DNA from: Olavius sp. associated proteobacterium Delta 1
Lineage (GTDB): Bacteria > Desulfobacterota > Desulfobacteria > Desulfobacterales > JAFDCJ01
DNA length: 64,000 bases
NCBI GenBank assembly: GCA_902749685.1
Contig: CACVKW010000667.1
Coordinates: 62,001-126,000 of the forward strand
Direction: 5' to 3'
Part shown: positions 34,135-43,123 of the stretch, piece after piece
Layout of the letters: each line of letters starts with the position of its first letter
Numbering within the stretch: the first letter of the stretch is position 1
Translations under genes and position numbers: made by a program
The notes under the pieces: generated by a model
Told to the model about the DNA's origin: nothing
Databases searched by the model: none
Seen by the model: the letters and a program-made list of their open reading frames with translations, nothing else

Positions 34135-35580
34135 TTATTGGTAACTTGAAAACTTTCGCGCGGCAGTCCTCAAATCCTTGGTGTCATCGCTATTAAGGCG
34201 CTCCGGGTTGCAACTACGACATGGCAAAAAGTTTTGGGTCTCAGCCTCCCGATTGCTGGCAAATTGAACAATATTTTCGGGTTTTATTTTTTTGGACCAC
34301 TTGCAATCCGTATGGTGATAAACATCGGAATTTTTATTGGCCACAAAATACGATCGTTTGATGCTCGATTCATGAACTTGCCCGGACCCGTTCGCCTTCA
34401 ATATTGATGAATCGGTCAACGGTTTGCGGTCCAAGTCCTTGATCTGGAAAATCAAGTCGACCAGTTTCTGAACAGATCCGACTTCAATATCATCCGGAAC
34501 TTTGCGGCCACAGCTTAAAAATGAAAGCGGTATATTGGTTCGTATCAACACATTGAGCATATTGCCGTAAGTGTTGCTTTCATCAATCTTGCTGAATAGC
34601 AGACGCTGCACACCAACCTCTTTGAAGGCCTGGAAGATTTCACTGAGATCTTTTTCTTTGGTGGCAACACTGACCACAAGATGTCTTTGCAATTCCGGCA
34701 GCTTTGTGAAATATGACTTAAGTTCTCGGATTTGGCTCAGGTTATTTGGGCTTATGCCGGGCGTGTCGATAAGAATTAAGTCTTTTTGTTTAAACTTCTT
34801 AATTGCCCACTTCAGTTCGGTATTGTTGACTGCTGTTTCCAGAGGGACTCCGATGATTCTAGCGTAGCGCTTTAATTGCTCGTTGGCTGCAATTCCATAA
34901 TTGTCAATCGTAATAACGGCCACCCGTTTCTTGCGCCGGTTGGTCTGTACAGCCGCCAGTTTGGCAATGGTTGTCGTCTTGCCGACACCGGTGGTTCCGA
35001 TTAAGGCGACAATATGGGGTTTGACTTTCGAAAAAGCATTTTTATCCACCCAGACTCCCATTTCTTCTAATATCGATTTAAGGTGGGCATTGAGATCGCC
35101 GCTCGTCACGAGGTCCTGGGAGGCTGGAATTCGTTTGATCTCATCGATTAATTCGGATGCAATATGACGATCGACTGCCTGGGCCAACATCTGCTGATAC
35201 AGCAAAGAGAGTGCTCGGTGGTTTCTCGAGTCAACCTTGTTTATACGGGGATGTATTTTCTGATTAGTCCGTCCATAGGTCGGATAATCACCGGACCAAT
35301 TATTGTCCGGCTCTGGAGCCTGGTTGCCATAGTTGGACTGGCTGTTTAACATTTTTGTGCGTGTTGTATTGGTGCTCACAGAATTGCCGGTTTTATTTTG
35401 GGCCTCCCGGATATCGATGGCAGCGGTAACCTCAACACCGGCATACTTCATCGATCCAAAGAATCCCTTGCCTTTCCTGAGGCTTCTGGCAGATAAAATT
35501 ACAGCCTCAGGACCGAGTTCACCTTTGATCATGCGTAAGGCTGTCGTCATATTCTTGGCTTCAAATCTTTTAATTTGCAT
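34135..35580 (-). CDS. flhF: Flagellar SRP-type GTPase FlhF with C-terminal Cys module
   Basis: FlhF sets the placement of polar flagella. The 481-residue protein has the N-terminal B domain (MQIKRFEAKNMTTALRMIKGELGPEAVILSARSLRKGKG), a linker, and the SRP GTPase NG domain (VALIGTTGVGKTTTIAKLAA, then AVITIDNYGIAANEQLKRYA, DLILIDTPG, LFSKIDESNTYG). An unusual tail of about 55 residues (about 405-460) follows, with YFVANKNSDVYHHTDCKWSK and FLPCRSCNPERL: a His/Cys set (HH, C, CxxC) resembling a small zinc site of the Ada-like kind. Its start overlaps the end of flhA by 11 bp, with GGAG inside flhA. Confidence 0.93.
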   Translation of the reverse strand: MQIKRFEAKNMTTALRMIKGELGPEAVILSARSLRKGKGFFGSMKYAGVEVTAAIDIREAQNKTGNSVSTNTTRTKMLNSQSNYGNQAPEPDNNWSGDYPTYGRTNQKIHPRINKVDSRNHRALSLLYQQMLAQAVDRHIASELIDEIKRIPASQDLVTSGDLNAHLKSILEEMGVWVDKNAFSKVKPHIVALIGTTGVGKTTTIAKLAAVQTNRRKKRVAVITIDNYGIAANEQLKRYARIIGVPLETAVNNTELKWAIKKFKQKDLILIDTPGISPNNLSQIRELKSYFTKLPELQRHLVVSVATKEKDLSEIFQAFKEVGVQRLLFSKIDESNTYGNMLNVLIRTNIPLSFLSCGRKVPDDIEVGSVQKLVDLIFQIKDLDRKPLTDSSILKANGSGQVHESSIKRSYFVANKNSDVYHHTDCKWSKKIKPENIVQFASNREAETQNFLPCRSCNPERLNSDDTKDLRTAARKFSSYQ

Positions 35581-37672
35581 CGTTAAGCTCCAGTGTGCCT
35601 AATGATTGAATTTCAATATTGTTTAGTATCTCGTCATAGGATAGGACCGTGATGTTTGGTATAAATCGATCAACAAGTTTCTTGAAATGGCCTCTGATTT
35701 GACCGGAACAAACAACAACCGGTTGGTAATTCAATGAGGCGCATTTCTCCATTGTTTGCGCCAGGTTATTAACAATTTTTTGGGCCATATTTGGATCGAG
35801 CGCAAACAGGGTGCCTTGGTCCGTCGGCTGAACCGCTGCCCCCATTGCCGATTCGATGCTGTGGTCAAGGGTCAGCACCGGCAACGTCCCATCGTGAGCT
35901 AAATGCATTTTAGAAATCGTTCTGGCCAGCGCATGCCGCACGTACTCCGTCAACAGGTCCAGGTCTTTTGTCATTGGCGCCCAATCGGCAAGGGTCTCCA
36001 GGATCGCCAGTAAATCACGGATGGGGACCTGTTCCCTTAAAAGATTTTGCAGCACCTTTACCACCCCTCCCAGCGGCAGCAGATTGGGAATCAATTCTTC
36101 GACAACTTTGGGATGGGATTCTTTCAGTTTGTCTAATAATTGCTGAACTTCTTGCCGGCCAAGAAATTCGAAACTGTGACGTTTGACGATTTCAGACAGA
36201 TGTGTGGTCATCACCGTCGCCAGGTCAACGACCGTATATCCCTTGGCAAGAGCTGTTTCCTTAACACTTTCCTTTATCCAGAGTGCCGGCAGTCCGTAGG
36301 TCGGCTCTTTGGTCGGGATACCGTCGATCTCTTCATCGGCCGTACCCGGGTTCATGGCCAGATGGTAGTTTGTCATCAGGTCACCGCCGGCGATTTCATT
36401 GCCCTTGAGCAGAATGGAATACTGCCCGGGTTTCAGCTGCATGTTGTCCTGAATATGAACCGGCGGCACAATAATACCGATTTCGTTGGCCATCTGGTGC
36501 CGGATCGATTTGATGCGCTCCAGCAATTCCCCGTTTTGATCCGCATCCACCAGGGGAATGAGACCGTATCCAACTTCAATGGCCAGGGTGTCTAAAAGTG
36601 GCAAAGAGTCCAGCGGTTCTATAGGAATCGGTGTGTCTTCCATCAGTTGGGCATCCTGCTCTTCCCTTATCTGCTGCTGGGTTGCTCGATGTATGATGAA
36701 CGTTAACCCACCGGCCAGAGCAGCTAAAACCCAGAATGGCATTAATGGCAGGCCCGGGATGATTCCAAAGCCGAAAAGAACGATGGCAGTGATGCCGATC
36801 GCCCGCGGTTGAAATAAAATCTGGGACGTAATTTCTTGACCCAGGTTTGATTTAGCGCCGGCCCGGCTGACGATAATCCCGGCTGAGGTTGATACGATCA
36901 GGGCCGGAATCTGAGTCACCAATCCATCACCGATGGTCAGCAGGGTATACGTCTCAGCGGCATTGCCAAAGGTCATTTTGTTCTGGAAGACACCGATGGC
37001 CAGGCCGCCGATAATATTGGCCAGCGTGATGATGATGCCGGCAACAGCATCTCCACGTACGAATTTATTGGCACCATCCATGGCGCCATAATACTCGGCC
37101 TCCTTTGAAATTTCCTCGCGCCGTGCCCTTGCCTCCTGCTCATTGATCAGGCCGGCATTCAAATCAGCGTCGATGCTCATTTGTTTGCCGGGCATCGCAT
37201 CCAGCGTGAACCGGGCCGCCACCTCGGCTATCCGTCCCGCGCCTTTCGTGATCACCATAAAATTAATGACCACCAGTATGATAAAAATAATTATTCCCAC
37301 CAGATAATTGCCGCCCACCACAAAATTTCCGAAGGCTTGAATGACTTTGCCCGCCGCCATTGATCCCTCATTGCCGTGGATTAAAATGATACGGGTCGAA
37401 GCAACGTTGAGCGACAACCGAAACAGGGTGATCAGCAGCAGAATAGACGGAAAAGCCGACAACTCCAGCGGTCTCAAAGTATACATCGAGGCCAAAAGGA
37501 TAATCAGCGCAAAGGTAATATTAAATGAGATCAGCAGATCCAAAAGCATTGACGGCAATGGGATTACCATAAAAACCAGAATCGCCACCACGGCAACCGC
37601 CATGAAAAGATCACTGTTTTTAGTGATCGCCGGGAGTTTCCCGCCGTATTGAACTTGTTCTGCTGCAGTCAT
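35570..37672 (-). CDS. flhA: Flagellar export gate protein FlhA
   Basis: FlhA is the nonameric export-gate protein with eight membrane segments and a large cytoplasmic domain that binds chaperone-substrate complexes. The 700-residue protein has an N-terminal membrane block (AVVAILVFMVIPLPSMLLDLLISFNITFALIILL), the conserved FHIPEP-loop relatives MPGKQMSIDADLNAGLINEQEARARR and EFYGAMDGANKFVRGDA (here AEYYGAMDG...), and a C-terminal FlhAC domain (LVDLATVMTTHLSEIVKRHSFEFLGRQEVQQLLD). It overlaps flhF. A fragment of the composite repeat (37684-37742) fills the gap to flhB right up to the flhA leader. Confidence 0.96.
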   Translation of the reverse strand: MTAAEQVQYGGKLPAITKNSDLFMAVAVVAILVFMVIPLPSMLLDLLISFNITFALIILLASMYTLRPLELSAFPSILLLITLFRLSLNVASTRIILIHGNEGSMAAGKVIQAFGNFVVGGNYLVGIIIFIILVVINFMVITKGAGRIAEVAARFTLDAMPGKQMSIDADLNAGLINEQEARARREEISKEAEYYGAMDGANKFVRGDAVAGIIITLANIIGGLAIGVFQNKMTFGNAAETYTLLTIGDGLVTQIPALIVSTSAGIIVSRAGAKSNLGQEITSQILFQPRAIGITAIVLFGFGIIPGLPLMPFWVLAALAGGLTFIIHRATQQQIREEQDAQLMEDTPIPIEPLDSLPLLDTLAIEVGYGLIPLVDADQNGELLERIKSIRHQMANEIGIIVPPVHIQDNMQLKPGQYSILLKGNEIAGGDLMTNYHLAMNPGTADEEIDGIPTKEPTYGLPALWIKESVKETALAKGYTVVDLATVMTTHLSEIVKRHSFEFLGRQEVQQLLDKLKESHPKVVEELIPNLLPLGGVVKVLQNLLREQVPIRDLLAILETLADWAPMTKDLDLLTEYVRHALARTISKMHLAHDGTLPVLTLDHSIESAMGAAVQPTDQGTLFALDPNMAQKIVNNLAQTMEKCASLNYQPVVVCSGQIRGHFKKLVDRFIPNITVLSYDEILNNIEIQSLGTLELNDAN

Positions 37673-37683
37673 ATTAAATCGCT

Positions 37684-37742
37684 TCGCTCAATCTTTTTTT
37701 GAAAATAGACAGAATATATTCCTTCGACATTCCATATTCGCT
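37684..37742 (-). repeat. Composite intergenic repeat, partial copy
   Basis: Read on the minus strand: GCGAATATGGAATGTCGAAG, then a TATTCTGTCTATTTT-like word and AAAGATTGAGC. This matches the middle third of the copy at 15557-15779. It fills the flhB-flhA gap and ends about 12 bp before the flhA start, so the flhA leader is made of repeat DNA. Confidence 0.65.
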
Positions 37743-37749
37743 CTTTTCC

Positions 37750-38826
37750 TTAGGCTGTTCCATACATCCCCTTGAGCCGGTAGACATAGGCCAGCACTTC
37801 AGCAACAGCCCGGTATAGTTCAGCCGGAATGTATTCACCGATTTCAACCATTTTATACAAAGCCTGGGCCAGCGGTTTTTCTTCGACCAAGGGAATTTGA
37901 TGTTCGACGGCAATTTCCCTGATGCGCTGGGCAATGTGCCCGGAGCCTTTGGCCAGTACGCGCGGAGCGGTCATTTCCTTGGCATCAAATTTCAAAGCTA
38001 TGGCCAAGTGGGTCGGGTTGGTAATCACCACATCAGCTTCGGGAACGGCCTCCATCATGCGGCGCCGGGCCATTTCCAATTGTACGCTGCGGATTCGGGC
38101 CTTAACCTTGGGATCGCCAAAAGTTTGTTTTTGTTCGTCTTTAACTTCCTGTTTGGTCATTTTTAAATCCTGCTCATGCTGCCAGAGCTGGTAGATATAG
38201 TCGAGTACAGCCAACACAATCATTGCCAGACAGACAAAAAAACAAACTTTAAGTGACACCCGGGCGATAAAAACAAGAATTTGTCCCACCTCTTGATGAA
38301 TGAGCGCAGGAAACTCTTGCATGTCACTTTTCACGAGCGTATAGGCAATGCTGCCAATGAAAAGAATTTTCACCATGGATTTGGCGAGTTCTACCAACGA
38401 TTTCAAAGACACGAAACGCTTCATACCTGAAACCGGGTTCAGCTTGGTTAACTTTAGCGCCATGGCCTCGGTGTTGAGTTGAAAACCCACCTGCATGACA
38501 TTGGCGATAATGCCGGCAATAGCGATCGGCAACAGAAAAGGAAGCAGCACCGCCAGAAATTGGTATAGGATTTCTAGCGAGAAGGCACTGGCATCGGATA
38601 CTTTTGTAAAGCGCAGGGTTCCAATATTTTGATAAATCCCCGTAATAAATCCTGACAAACTCCAGAAAATCCATGATCCGGCAAAATAAAAAATCCCTAA
38701 AGCGGTCATTAGAATCATTACAGACGATATTTCTCTGCTTTGAGCAACCTGCCCTTTTCTTCTGGCCTGCGAACGCTTTTTACCGGTCGCTTTTTCTGTT
38801 TTTTCCTGACCGCTGCTTTCAGGCAT
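37750..38826 (-). CDS. flhB: Flagellar export switch protein FlhB
   Basis: FlhB controls the change from hook to filament export. The 358-residue protein begins with the typical SGQEKTEKATGKKRSQARRKGQVAQSREI, then four membrane segments, and the cytoplasmic autocleavage site NPTH in EADVVITNPTHLAIALKFD, followed by AKGSGHIAQRIREIAVEHQIPLVEEKPLAQALY. Length is normal. It lies 188 bp from fliR. Confidence 0.96.
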   Translation of the reverse strand: MPESSGQEKTEKATGKKRSQARRKGQVAQSREISSVMILMTALGIFYFAGSWIFWSLSGFITGIYQNIGTLRFTKVSDASAFSLEILYQFLAVLLPFLLPIAIAGIIANVMQVGFQLNTEAMALKLTKLNPVSGMKRFVSLKSLVELAKSMVKILFIGSIAYTLVKSDMQEFPALIHQEVGQILVFIARVSLKVCFFVCLAMIVLAVLDYIYQLWQHEQDLKMTKQEVKDEQKQTFGDPKVKARIRSVQLEMARRRMMEAVPEADVVITNPTHLAIALKFDAKEMTAPRVLAKGSGHIAQRIREIAVEHQIPLVEEKPLAQALYKMVEIGEYIPAELYRAVAEVLAYVYRLKGMYGTA

Positions 38827-39014
38827 AATTGATTATCTTTCTGTCAATAGGATTCATCATAAACTCGTCCAAGCAAACCCGGTCCTAACACCTTATGTAC
38901 AGTAAATGCCTTATCTACATTTTTTTCGGTAATAGATTCCTCTCTTTTTGACAAAAATTCAAACTTCATTCGCCTTCAGTGGGCCTTCGTGCCCTGCTGA
39001 ACCGATACCATAGC

Positions 39015-39794
39015 CTAAGACATCGCTTTGAGCATGATCACAATGTGCTGCCCCAGGTCATTGAATATTTTTTTAAGAAATGCTGAAAAATACGGCAGAC
39101 TGAACCCGAGAAAAAGAAGTCCAACACCGATTTTCAGCGGCATGGCCACAATAAAGACATTCATCTGAGGCACCGTTCGGGCAACTAATCCGAAGGCCAC
39201 CGTAGTTACCAGCAAGGCCGCGATTATCGGTGCCCCCACCTTAATTGAAATCACGAACATGTTGCCGGCCAGCTGTATCAAGTGCTCCATTAAAGGGCCG
39301 TCAATATGAACATTCAAAGGCGGCACCAGCCGAAAACTCTGGGTCAGGGCCCTGATAAACCAGAAATGCGCATTGATCGCTAAAAATATCAGCAGGGCCA
39401 CCAGATTATTAAACTGCGCCAGCAGCGGAATCTGTTGACTTTGGGAGGGATCCATCACGTTGGCAATCGCCAGTCCCATTTGATAACCCGCCAGTTGCCC
39501 GGCCAATTGTATACCGGCAAAAATTAATTTAATGGAAAATCCAATCACAAGCCCAAGCAATATTTCTCCGGCTACGCCGATTCCTAGCACAATTATGCTG
39601 TTCGATAGCGGCAGCGGACTTAATTTCAGCATCGGAAACAGAATCAAGCTGGTTGCAAAAGCCATGGCCAGCTTGAATACATGCGGTATGCTTCTGCTTT
39701 CAAAGACAGGCATCGACATGAGTATGGCGCCTACCCTTAAAAATACCAAAAAAAACATTTGCAGCTGCGGCAATGAAATGCTCAGAGAAATCAT
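39015..39794 (-). CDS. fliR: Flagellar export protein FliR
   Basis: FliR is part of the export-gate core with FliP and FliQ. The 259-residue protein has about six hydrophobic segments (LQMFFLVFLRVGAILMSMPVFESRSIP; LGIGVAGEILLGLVIGFSIKLIFAGIQLAGQLAGYQMGLAIANVMDPS; FGLVARTVPQMNVFIVAMPLKIGVGLLFL). All are standard FliR signatures. It lies 195 bp after fliQ; the gap holds a degenerate inverted repeat. Confidence 0.95.
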   Translation of the reverse strand: MISLSISLPQLQMFFLVFLRVGAILMSMPVFESRSIPHVFKLAMAFATSLILFPMLKLSPLPLSNSIIVLGIGVAGEILLGLVIGFSIKLIFAGIQLAGQLAGYQMGLAIANVMDPSQSQQIPLLAQFNNLVALLIFLAINAHFWFIRALTQSFRLVPPLNVHIDGPLMEHLIQLAGNMFVISIKVGAPIIAALLVTTVAFGLVARTVPQMNVFIVAMPLKIGVGLLFLGFSLPYFSAFLKKIFNDLGQHIVIMLKAMS

Positions 39795-39867
39795 AGTTGT
39801 TTGTTTGAAAATGCGATCCTTGCAAAATTCTGCGAGTCAAATTAAACTATACATTAATTTAAGGACG

Positions 39868-39985
39868 ATTCAGGGATTACGAATTTAGGAATTGAGGAAT
39901 TGATGGTGTTTTATCTAATTTAACTCATTGATCTCCAAAGACCTCAATCCTTGAATTCTGCAATACCTAAATTCCTCAATCCAAA
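39868..39985. repeat. Degenerate AATTCCTCAATCC inverted repeat between fliQ and fliR
   Basis: GGGATTACGAATTTAGGAATTGAGG near 39875-39900 is mirrored by CCTAAATTCCTCAATCC at 39965-39982, in short repetitive words of GAATT/AATTC. It looks like an expanded palindrome rather than coding or terminator DNA. Confidence 0.5.
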
Positions 39986-39989
39986 ACCC

Positions 39990-40259
39990 TCATCTCACAT
40001 AAAATATAAGGTTTTCAAATAGGTTCCTGGTAAACGCAACCATGGTTTGCATCATCCAGGGAAAGAAAAAAATTAAGGCCACTGCCACGGCCAGCATTTT
40101 GGGTATAAATGTCAGCGTCATCTCATTGATGGATGTGGCCGCCTGAAATATACTGACCAACAAACCGACGCCCAACCCTGCCAGCAGCATCGGCGCCGCC
40201 AGGCTGATGGCTGTCTTAATGGCATCGAAAAAAAATCCGGTTACGAATTCTGGAGTCAT
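39990..40259 (-). CDS. fliQ: Flagellar export protein FliQ
   Basis: The 89-residue FliQ has two membrane helices (TAISLAAPMLLAGLGVGLLVSIFQAATSINEMTLTFIPKMLAVAVALIFFFPWMMQTMVAFTRNLF). The SIFQAATSINEMTLTFIPK stretch is the family hallmark. It assembles with FliP and FliR as the export channel. The fliP gene is 168 bp upstream, separated by a C-rich repeat, so although the order P-Q-R is standard the spacing is unusually wide. Confidence 0.95.
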   Translation of the reverse strand: MTPEFVTGFFFDAIKTAISLAAPMLLAGLGVGLLVSIFQAATSINEMTLTFIPKMLAVAVALIFFFPWMMQTMVAFTRNLFENLIFYVR

Positions 40260-40329
40260 AAGCTTTCTATTTTATTTATAAAAATGAAAGTTCCGGGTTA
40301 CGCGTTGTGCGTTATGCGGTCTCTCATTA

Positions 40330-40427
40330 TTTGCTCCTTGTTACCCGCACCCCGTCACCCGCTCCACCTAACCCGAAACCCTTACCCCGCACCCTGTATC
40401 CCGCGCCACGCAACCCGCACCTCGCCC
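40330..40427. repeat. C-rich degenerate repeat (ACCCGCACCC words) between fliP and fliQ
   Basis: The + strand reads as imperfect repeats of ACCCGCACCC, CCCGCTCC, ACCCCGC and CAACCCGCACC over about 95 bp, preceded by CGGGTTACGCGTTGTGCG, which mirrors the end of the block. No reading frame or T-run is evident. Confidence 0.5.
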
Positions 40428-41264
40428 CTAGACAAACCCCTTAACCAGGCTCCCCACCAGCAGGTACCAGCCATCTGCCAGCACAAACAACATGAGTTTA
40501 AAGGGCAATGACACCATTATCGGAGGCAGCATCATCATCCCCATCGAAAGCAGAACACTGGCCACCACCATGTCAATGATTAAAAATGGTACATAAAGTA
40601 AAAGTCCAATTTGAAACGCCGTTTTCACCTCACTGATGATAAAAGAGGGAATCAGCACCGTGGTTGGAATCTCAGCCACATTTTTAGGTCGTTTGAGCTT
40701 GGCGATATCAACAAACAAAGCCAGGTCTTTTTCCCGGGTTTGCCTAAACATAAAATCCCTTAAGGGAGACACCGCATTTTGCAACGCCTCCTGATGACTG
40801 ATTTTTTTATCCAGGTACGGTTGCAGCGCGCTTTGGTTAATTTGTTGCCAGACCGGCGTCATTATAAAAAAAGTTAAAAATAAAGCCAAGCCGACCATAA
40901 TCTGGTTCGGCGGCATTTGCATGGTACCCAGTGCCCGGCGCAATAATGAGAGAACAATTACGATCCGGGTAAAAGAAGTCACCATGATCATGATCGCAGG
41001 CGCAAGGGAGAGAACCGTCATGAGCAGAAAAATCTGCAGCGTCACAGTAGGCGCCACGGGTTGCTCAGTGTTATTCAGCCCTATGGAAAAATAGGGAGTT
41101 GAAAAGCCCGGATCAGCCCCCCAGCTGTTAGATGGCAACGCGAAAAGTAAGCCGGCAGCAAGCAGCACGGTCAGGCAGAAAAATATCTTAAGTCTGCCGC
41201 AATCGACGCTGTCCAAAAAATTTGGGCTGAAATTTAATTTCGTATTTGCCATCTGGTTGATCAT
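40428..41264 (-). CDS. fliP: Flagellar export protein FliP
   Basis: FliP is the main export-channel subunit. The protein of about 278 aa has a cleavable signal (LKIFFCLTVLLAAGLLFALPSNSWG), then FliP signatures LLMTVLSLAPAIMIMVTSFTRIVIVLSLLRRALGTMQMPPNQIMVGLALFLTFFIM and IPSFIISEVKTAFQIGLLLYVPFLIIDMVVASVLLSMGMMMLPP. The start is uncertain among an ATG at 41264, an ATG at 41252 and a TTG at 41273. Confidence 0.95.
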   Translation of the reverse strand: MINQMANTKLNFSPNFLDSVDCGRLKIFFCLTVLLAAGLLFALPSNSWGADPGFSTPYFSIGLNNTEQPVAPTVTLQIFLLMTVLSLAPAIMIMVTSFTRIVIVLSLLRRALGTMQMPPNQIMVGLALFLTFFIMTPVWQQINQSALQPYLDKKISHQEALQNAVSPLRDFMFRQTREKDLALFVDIAKLKRPKNVAEIPTTVLIPSFIISEVKTAFQIGLLLYVPFLIIDMVVASVLLSMGMMMLPPIMVSLPFKLMLFVLADGWYLLVGSLVKGFV

Positions 41265-41371
41265 TTTTCTCAAATTACCGCTGGACCAATTCTACCCTGG
41301 ATACGGTCCCTATCTGCCGTATTAAATTGCGCCGCCCTGAATAGGCTATATTTGAAGGCGGCTTAATCCGG

Positions 41372-41749
41372 TCACTCTCCGGTTTTAGCCAATTTCAACC
41401 TGGCTGTCAGCCGCTGCAAGTGATCCGAAAATGATGGTGAAATACCGGAGATTTCCTCTTGGATAGCCTCTATAATTTCCTTATCTTCGATTTTCGTCAG
41501 CATAGAAATTTTGTCATGTGAGACACCGACCACCAGAATCGTGCCGGGGACCTTAACCAAAGCGATATTTTTTTTGACGCCGATATACTGACTGGCGATC
41601 ACTTTAATCAGCTGTCTGCTCGAGCCCCCGACATCCCTTTTTAAATAGCGTTTCATAAAATAAAAAACGAGGAGCAATCCCCCCAGCACGATGCCCAGTG
41701 CCGTCAGCATTTGAAATGCACCTGATACCAAGTCCGGAGATGAATTCAT
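41372..41749 (-). CDS. fliO: Flagellar biosynthesis protein FliO
   Basis: FliO helps FliP assemble. The 125-residue protein has one membrane segment (MLTALGIVLGGLLLVFYFMKRYLKRD) and a short cytoplasmic domain (IKVIASQYIGVKKNIALVKVPGTILVVGVSHDKISMLTKI) characteristic of the family. It overlaps the fliN stop by four bases, and fliP follows after about 107 bp. Confidence 0.9.
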   Translation of the reverse strand: MNSSPDLVSGAFQMLTALGIVLGGLLLVFYFMKRYLKRDVGGSSRQLIKVIASQYIGVKKNIALVKVPGTILVVGVSHDKISMLTKIEDKEIIEAIQEEISGISPSFSDHLQRLTARLKLAKTGE

Positions 41750-42129
41750 CGCAACCTCTCAATACGTTCCATGGGACTGATCACTTCGGTTAGCCGAATC
41801 CCGTATTTCTCATTGACGACCACAACTTCTCCCCTGGCGATCGGCTTTTGATTTGCCAGAATCTCCAGACTCTCACCGGCAAGCTTGGTCAGTTCAATAA
41901 CAGAGCCTTGCCCGAGCTTGAGCAGGTCGTTAATCAGCATTTTGGTTCGTCCCAGTTCAACGGTTACCTCAAGCGGAATGTCCAGAACAAATTCCATGTT
42001 CACAGACCCATCTCCGGCCGAAGCGCCCTGGGGCGTTTGTGCAGCACCGCCGGAGGTAGTCCCGCTGGAGTGTTCAGAATCTGGATCCATGGAATCTGAT
42101 TGCTCTTTGTTTTCATCGGGTGTGGCCAT
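41746..42129 (-). CDS. fliN: Flagellar motor switch protein FliN
   Basis: FliN is the C-ring base. The 127-residue protein has a Ser/Gly-rich N-terminus of about 45 residues and the SpoA domain NMEFVLDIPLEVTVELGRTKMLINDLLKLGQGSVIELTKLAGESLEILANQKPIARGEVVVVNEKYGIRLTEVISPMERI. It starts 3 bp after fliM and overlaps fliO, forming a tightly packed fliM-fliN-fliO unit. Confidence 0.96.
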   Translation of the reverse strand: MATPDENKEQSDSMDPDSEHSSGTTSGGAAQTPQGASAGDGSVNMEFVLDIPLEVTVELGRTKMLINDLLKLGQGSVIELTKLAGESLEILANQKPIARGEVVVVNEKYGIRLTEVISPMERIERLR

Positions 42130-42131
42130 GC

Positions 42132-43112
42132 CTATTTTTCGCCTCCATTAATCTGGTGCAGTGCTGCAATCTCAACAGCCCGGTTTCCCTTAATGATGCC
42201 CGGAAAACCGAAAAACTTGGGGATACGATCAACGGCCAGCGTCACCAGATCTTCCGGACCCGTATTGAGCTGAACGACATCGTCGACTTGAAGATCCAAG
42301 ATATCCCTCACACTGCGAGTCGTTATTCCCAGTTCGGCAATAAGCGTTACCGGGGTATCTTGCAAAAGCATTTCCAGCTGTTCACTCCAGTTATGCTCCA
42401 TGTCTTTTTCGCGCAGGTATTTTGATGACAGCTTGTCCTTGATGGGTTCCAGCATCAGGTATGGAATGCAAATGTGAAGATTGCCGGAAAACTCCTGGCC
42501 CCTGACACCAAAAACGATCACCACCATTAGATCACTCGGTGAAGCCAGGTGAACAAAGTCGGGTTTTATTTCGGTTTTTTTAAGGGCCACCGAAATCGGG
42601 TCAACAATTTGCCAGGCCTTTTGCAGATTCGCTAAAACCTCCTGGGCAAATTTGCGCATCATCCGTTGCTCAATCAGAGTAAATTCGCGCATTCGCTCGG
42701 TGGGTTTACCGTCTCCGCCGAACATGCAATCAATCAATGAATATACCAGACGGGGCTCAATCGCCAGCATGGCCGATCCAATGAGAGGATCCATCGTAAA
42801 GATTGTAAAACTTGTCGGGTTGGAAAAGGCGCTGATGCATTCGGTATATTTCACCATTTCAGTCGAGACGAATTCCACCTCAAGGGACCGTTGCAGCAAA
42901 GCTGAAAAAGAGGTGCCCAGCAATCTGGCCAGCTTGTCATAAACTTCTTCCAAAGCATGAAATTGATCTCTCAGCATGATGTTTTGGGAAGTAAGATTAT
43001 AGGCTATAACTTCTGCTTCCTGCTTTGCTTCTTCCTCAAGATCAACTTCTCCTTTATCCATCGCCGATAGGAGGGCATCGATTTCTTCCTGGGTTAATAT
43101 TTGATCAGACAT
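42132..43112 (-). CDS. fliM: Flagellar motor switch protein FliM
   Basis: FliM binds CheY-P at its N-terminus and sits between FliG and FliN in the C ring. The 326-residue protein begins MSDQILTQEEIDALLSAMDKGE (the CheY-binding LTQEEIDALL motif), continues with the CheC-like middle domain (SFSALLQRSLEVEFVSTEMVKYTECISAF; LIEQRMMRKFAQEVLANLQKAW) and ends in the SpoA domain (TLIAELGITTRSVRDILDLQVDDVVQLNTG). Confidence 0.97.
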   Translation of the reverse strand: MSDQILTQEEIDALLSAMDKGEVDLEEEAKQEAEVIAYNLTSQNIMLRDQFHALEEVYDKLARLLGTSFSALLQRSLEVEFVSTEMVKYTECISAFSNPTSFTIFTMDPLIGSAMLAIEPRLVYSLIDCMFGGDGKPTERMREFTLIEQRMMRKFAQEVLANLQKAWQIVDPISVALKKTEIKPDFVHLASPSDLMVVIVFGVRGQEFSGNLHICIPYLMLEPIKDKLSSKYLREKDMEHNWSEQLEMLLQDTPVTLIAELGITTRSVRDILDLQVDDVVQLNTGPEDLVTLAVDRIPKFFGFPGIIKGNRAVEIAALHQINGGEK

Positions 43113-43123
43113 ATCGGCAGCCT

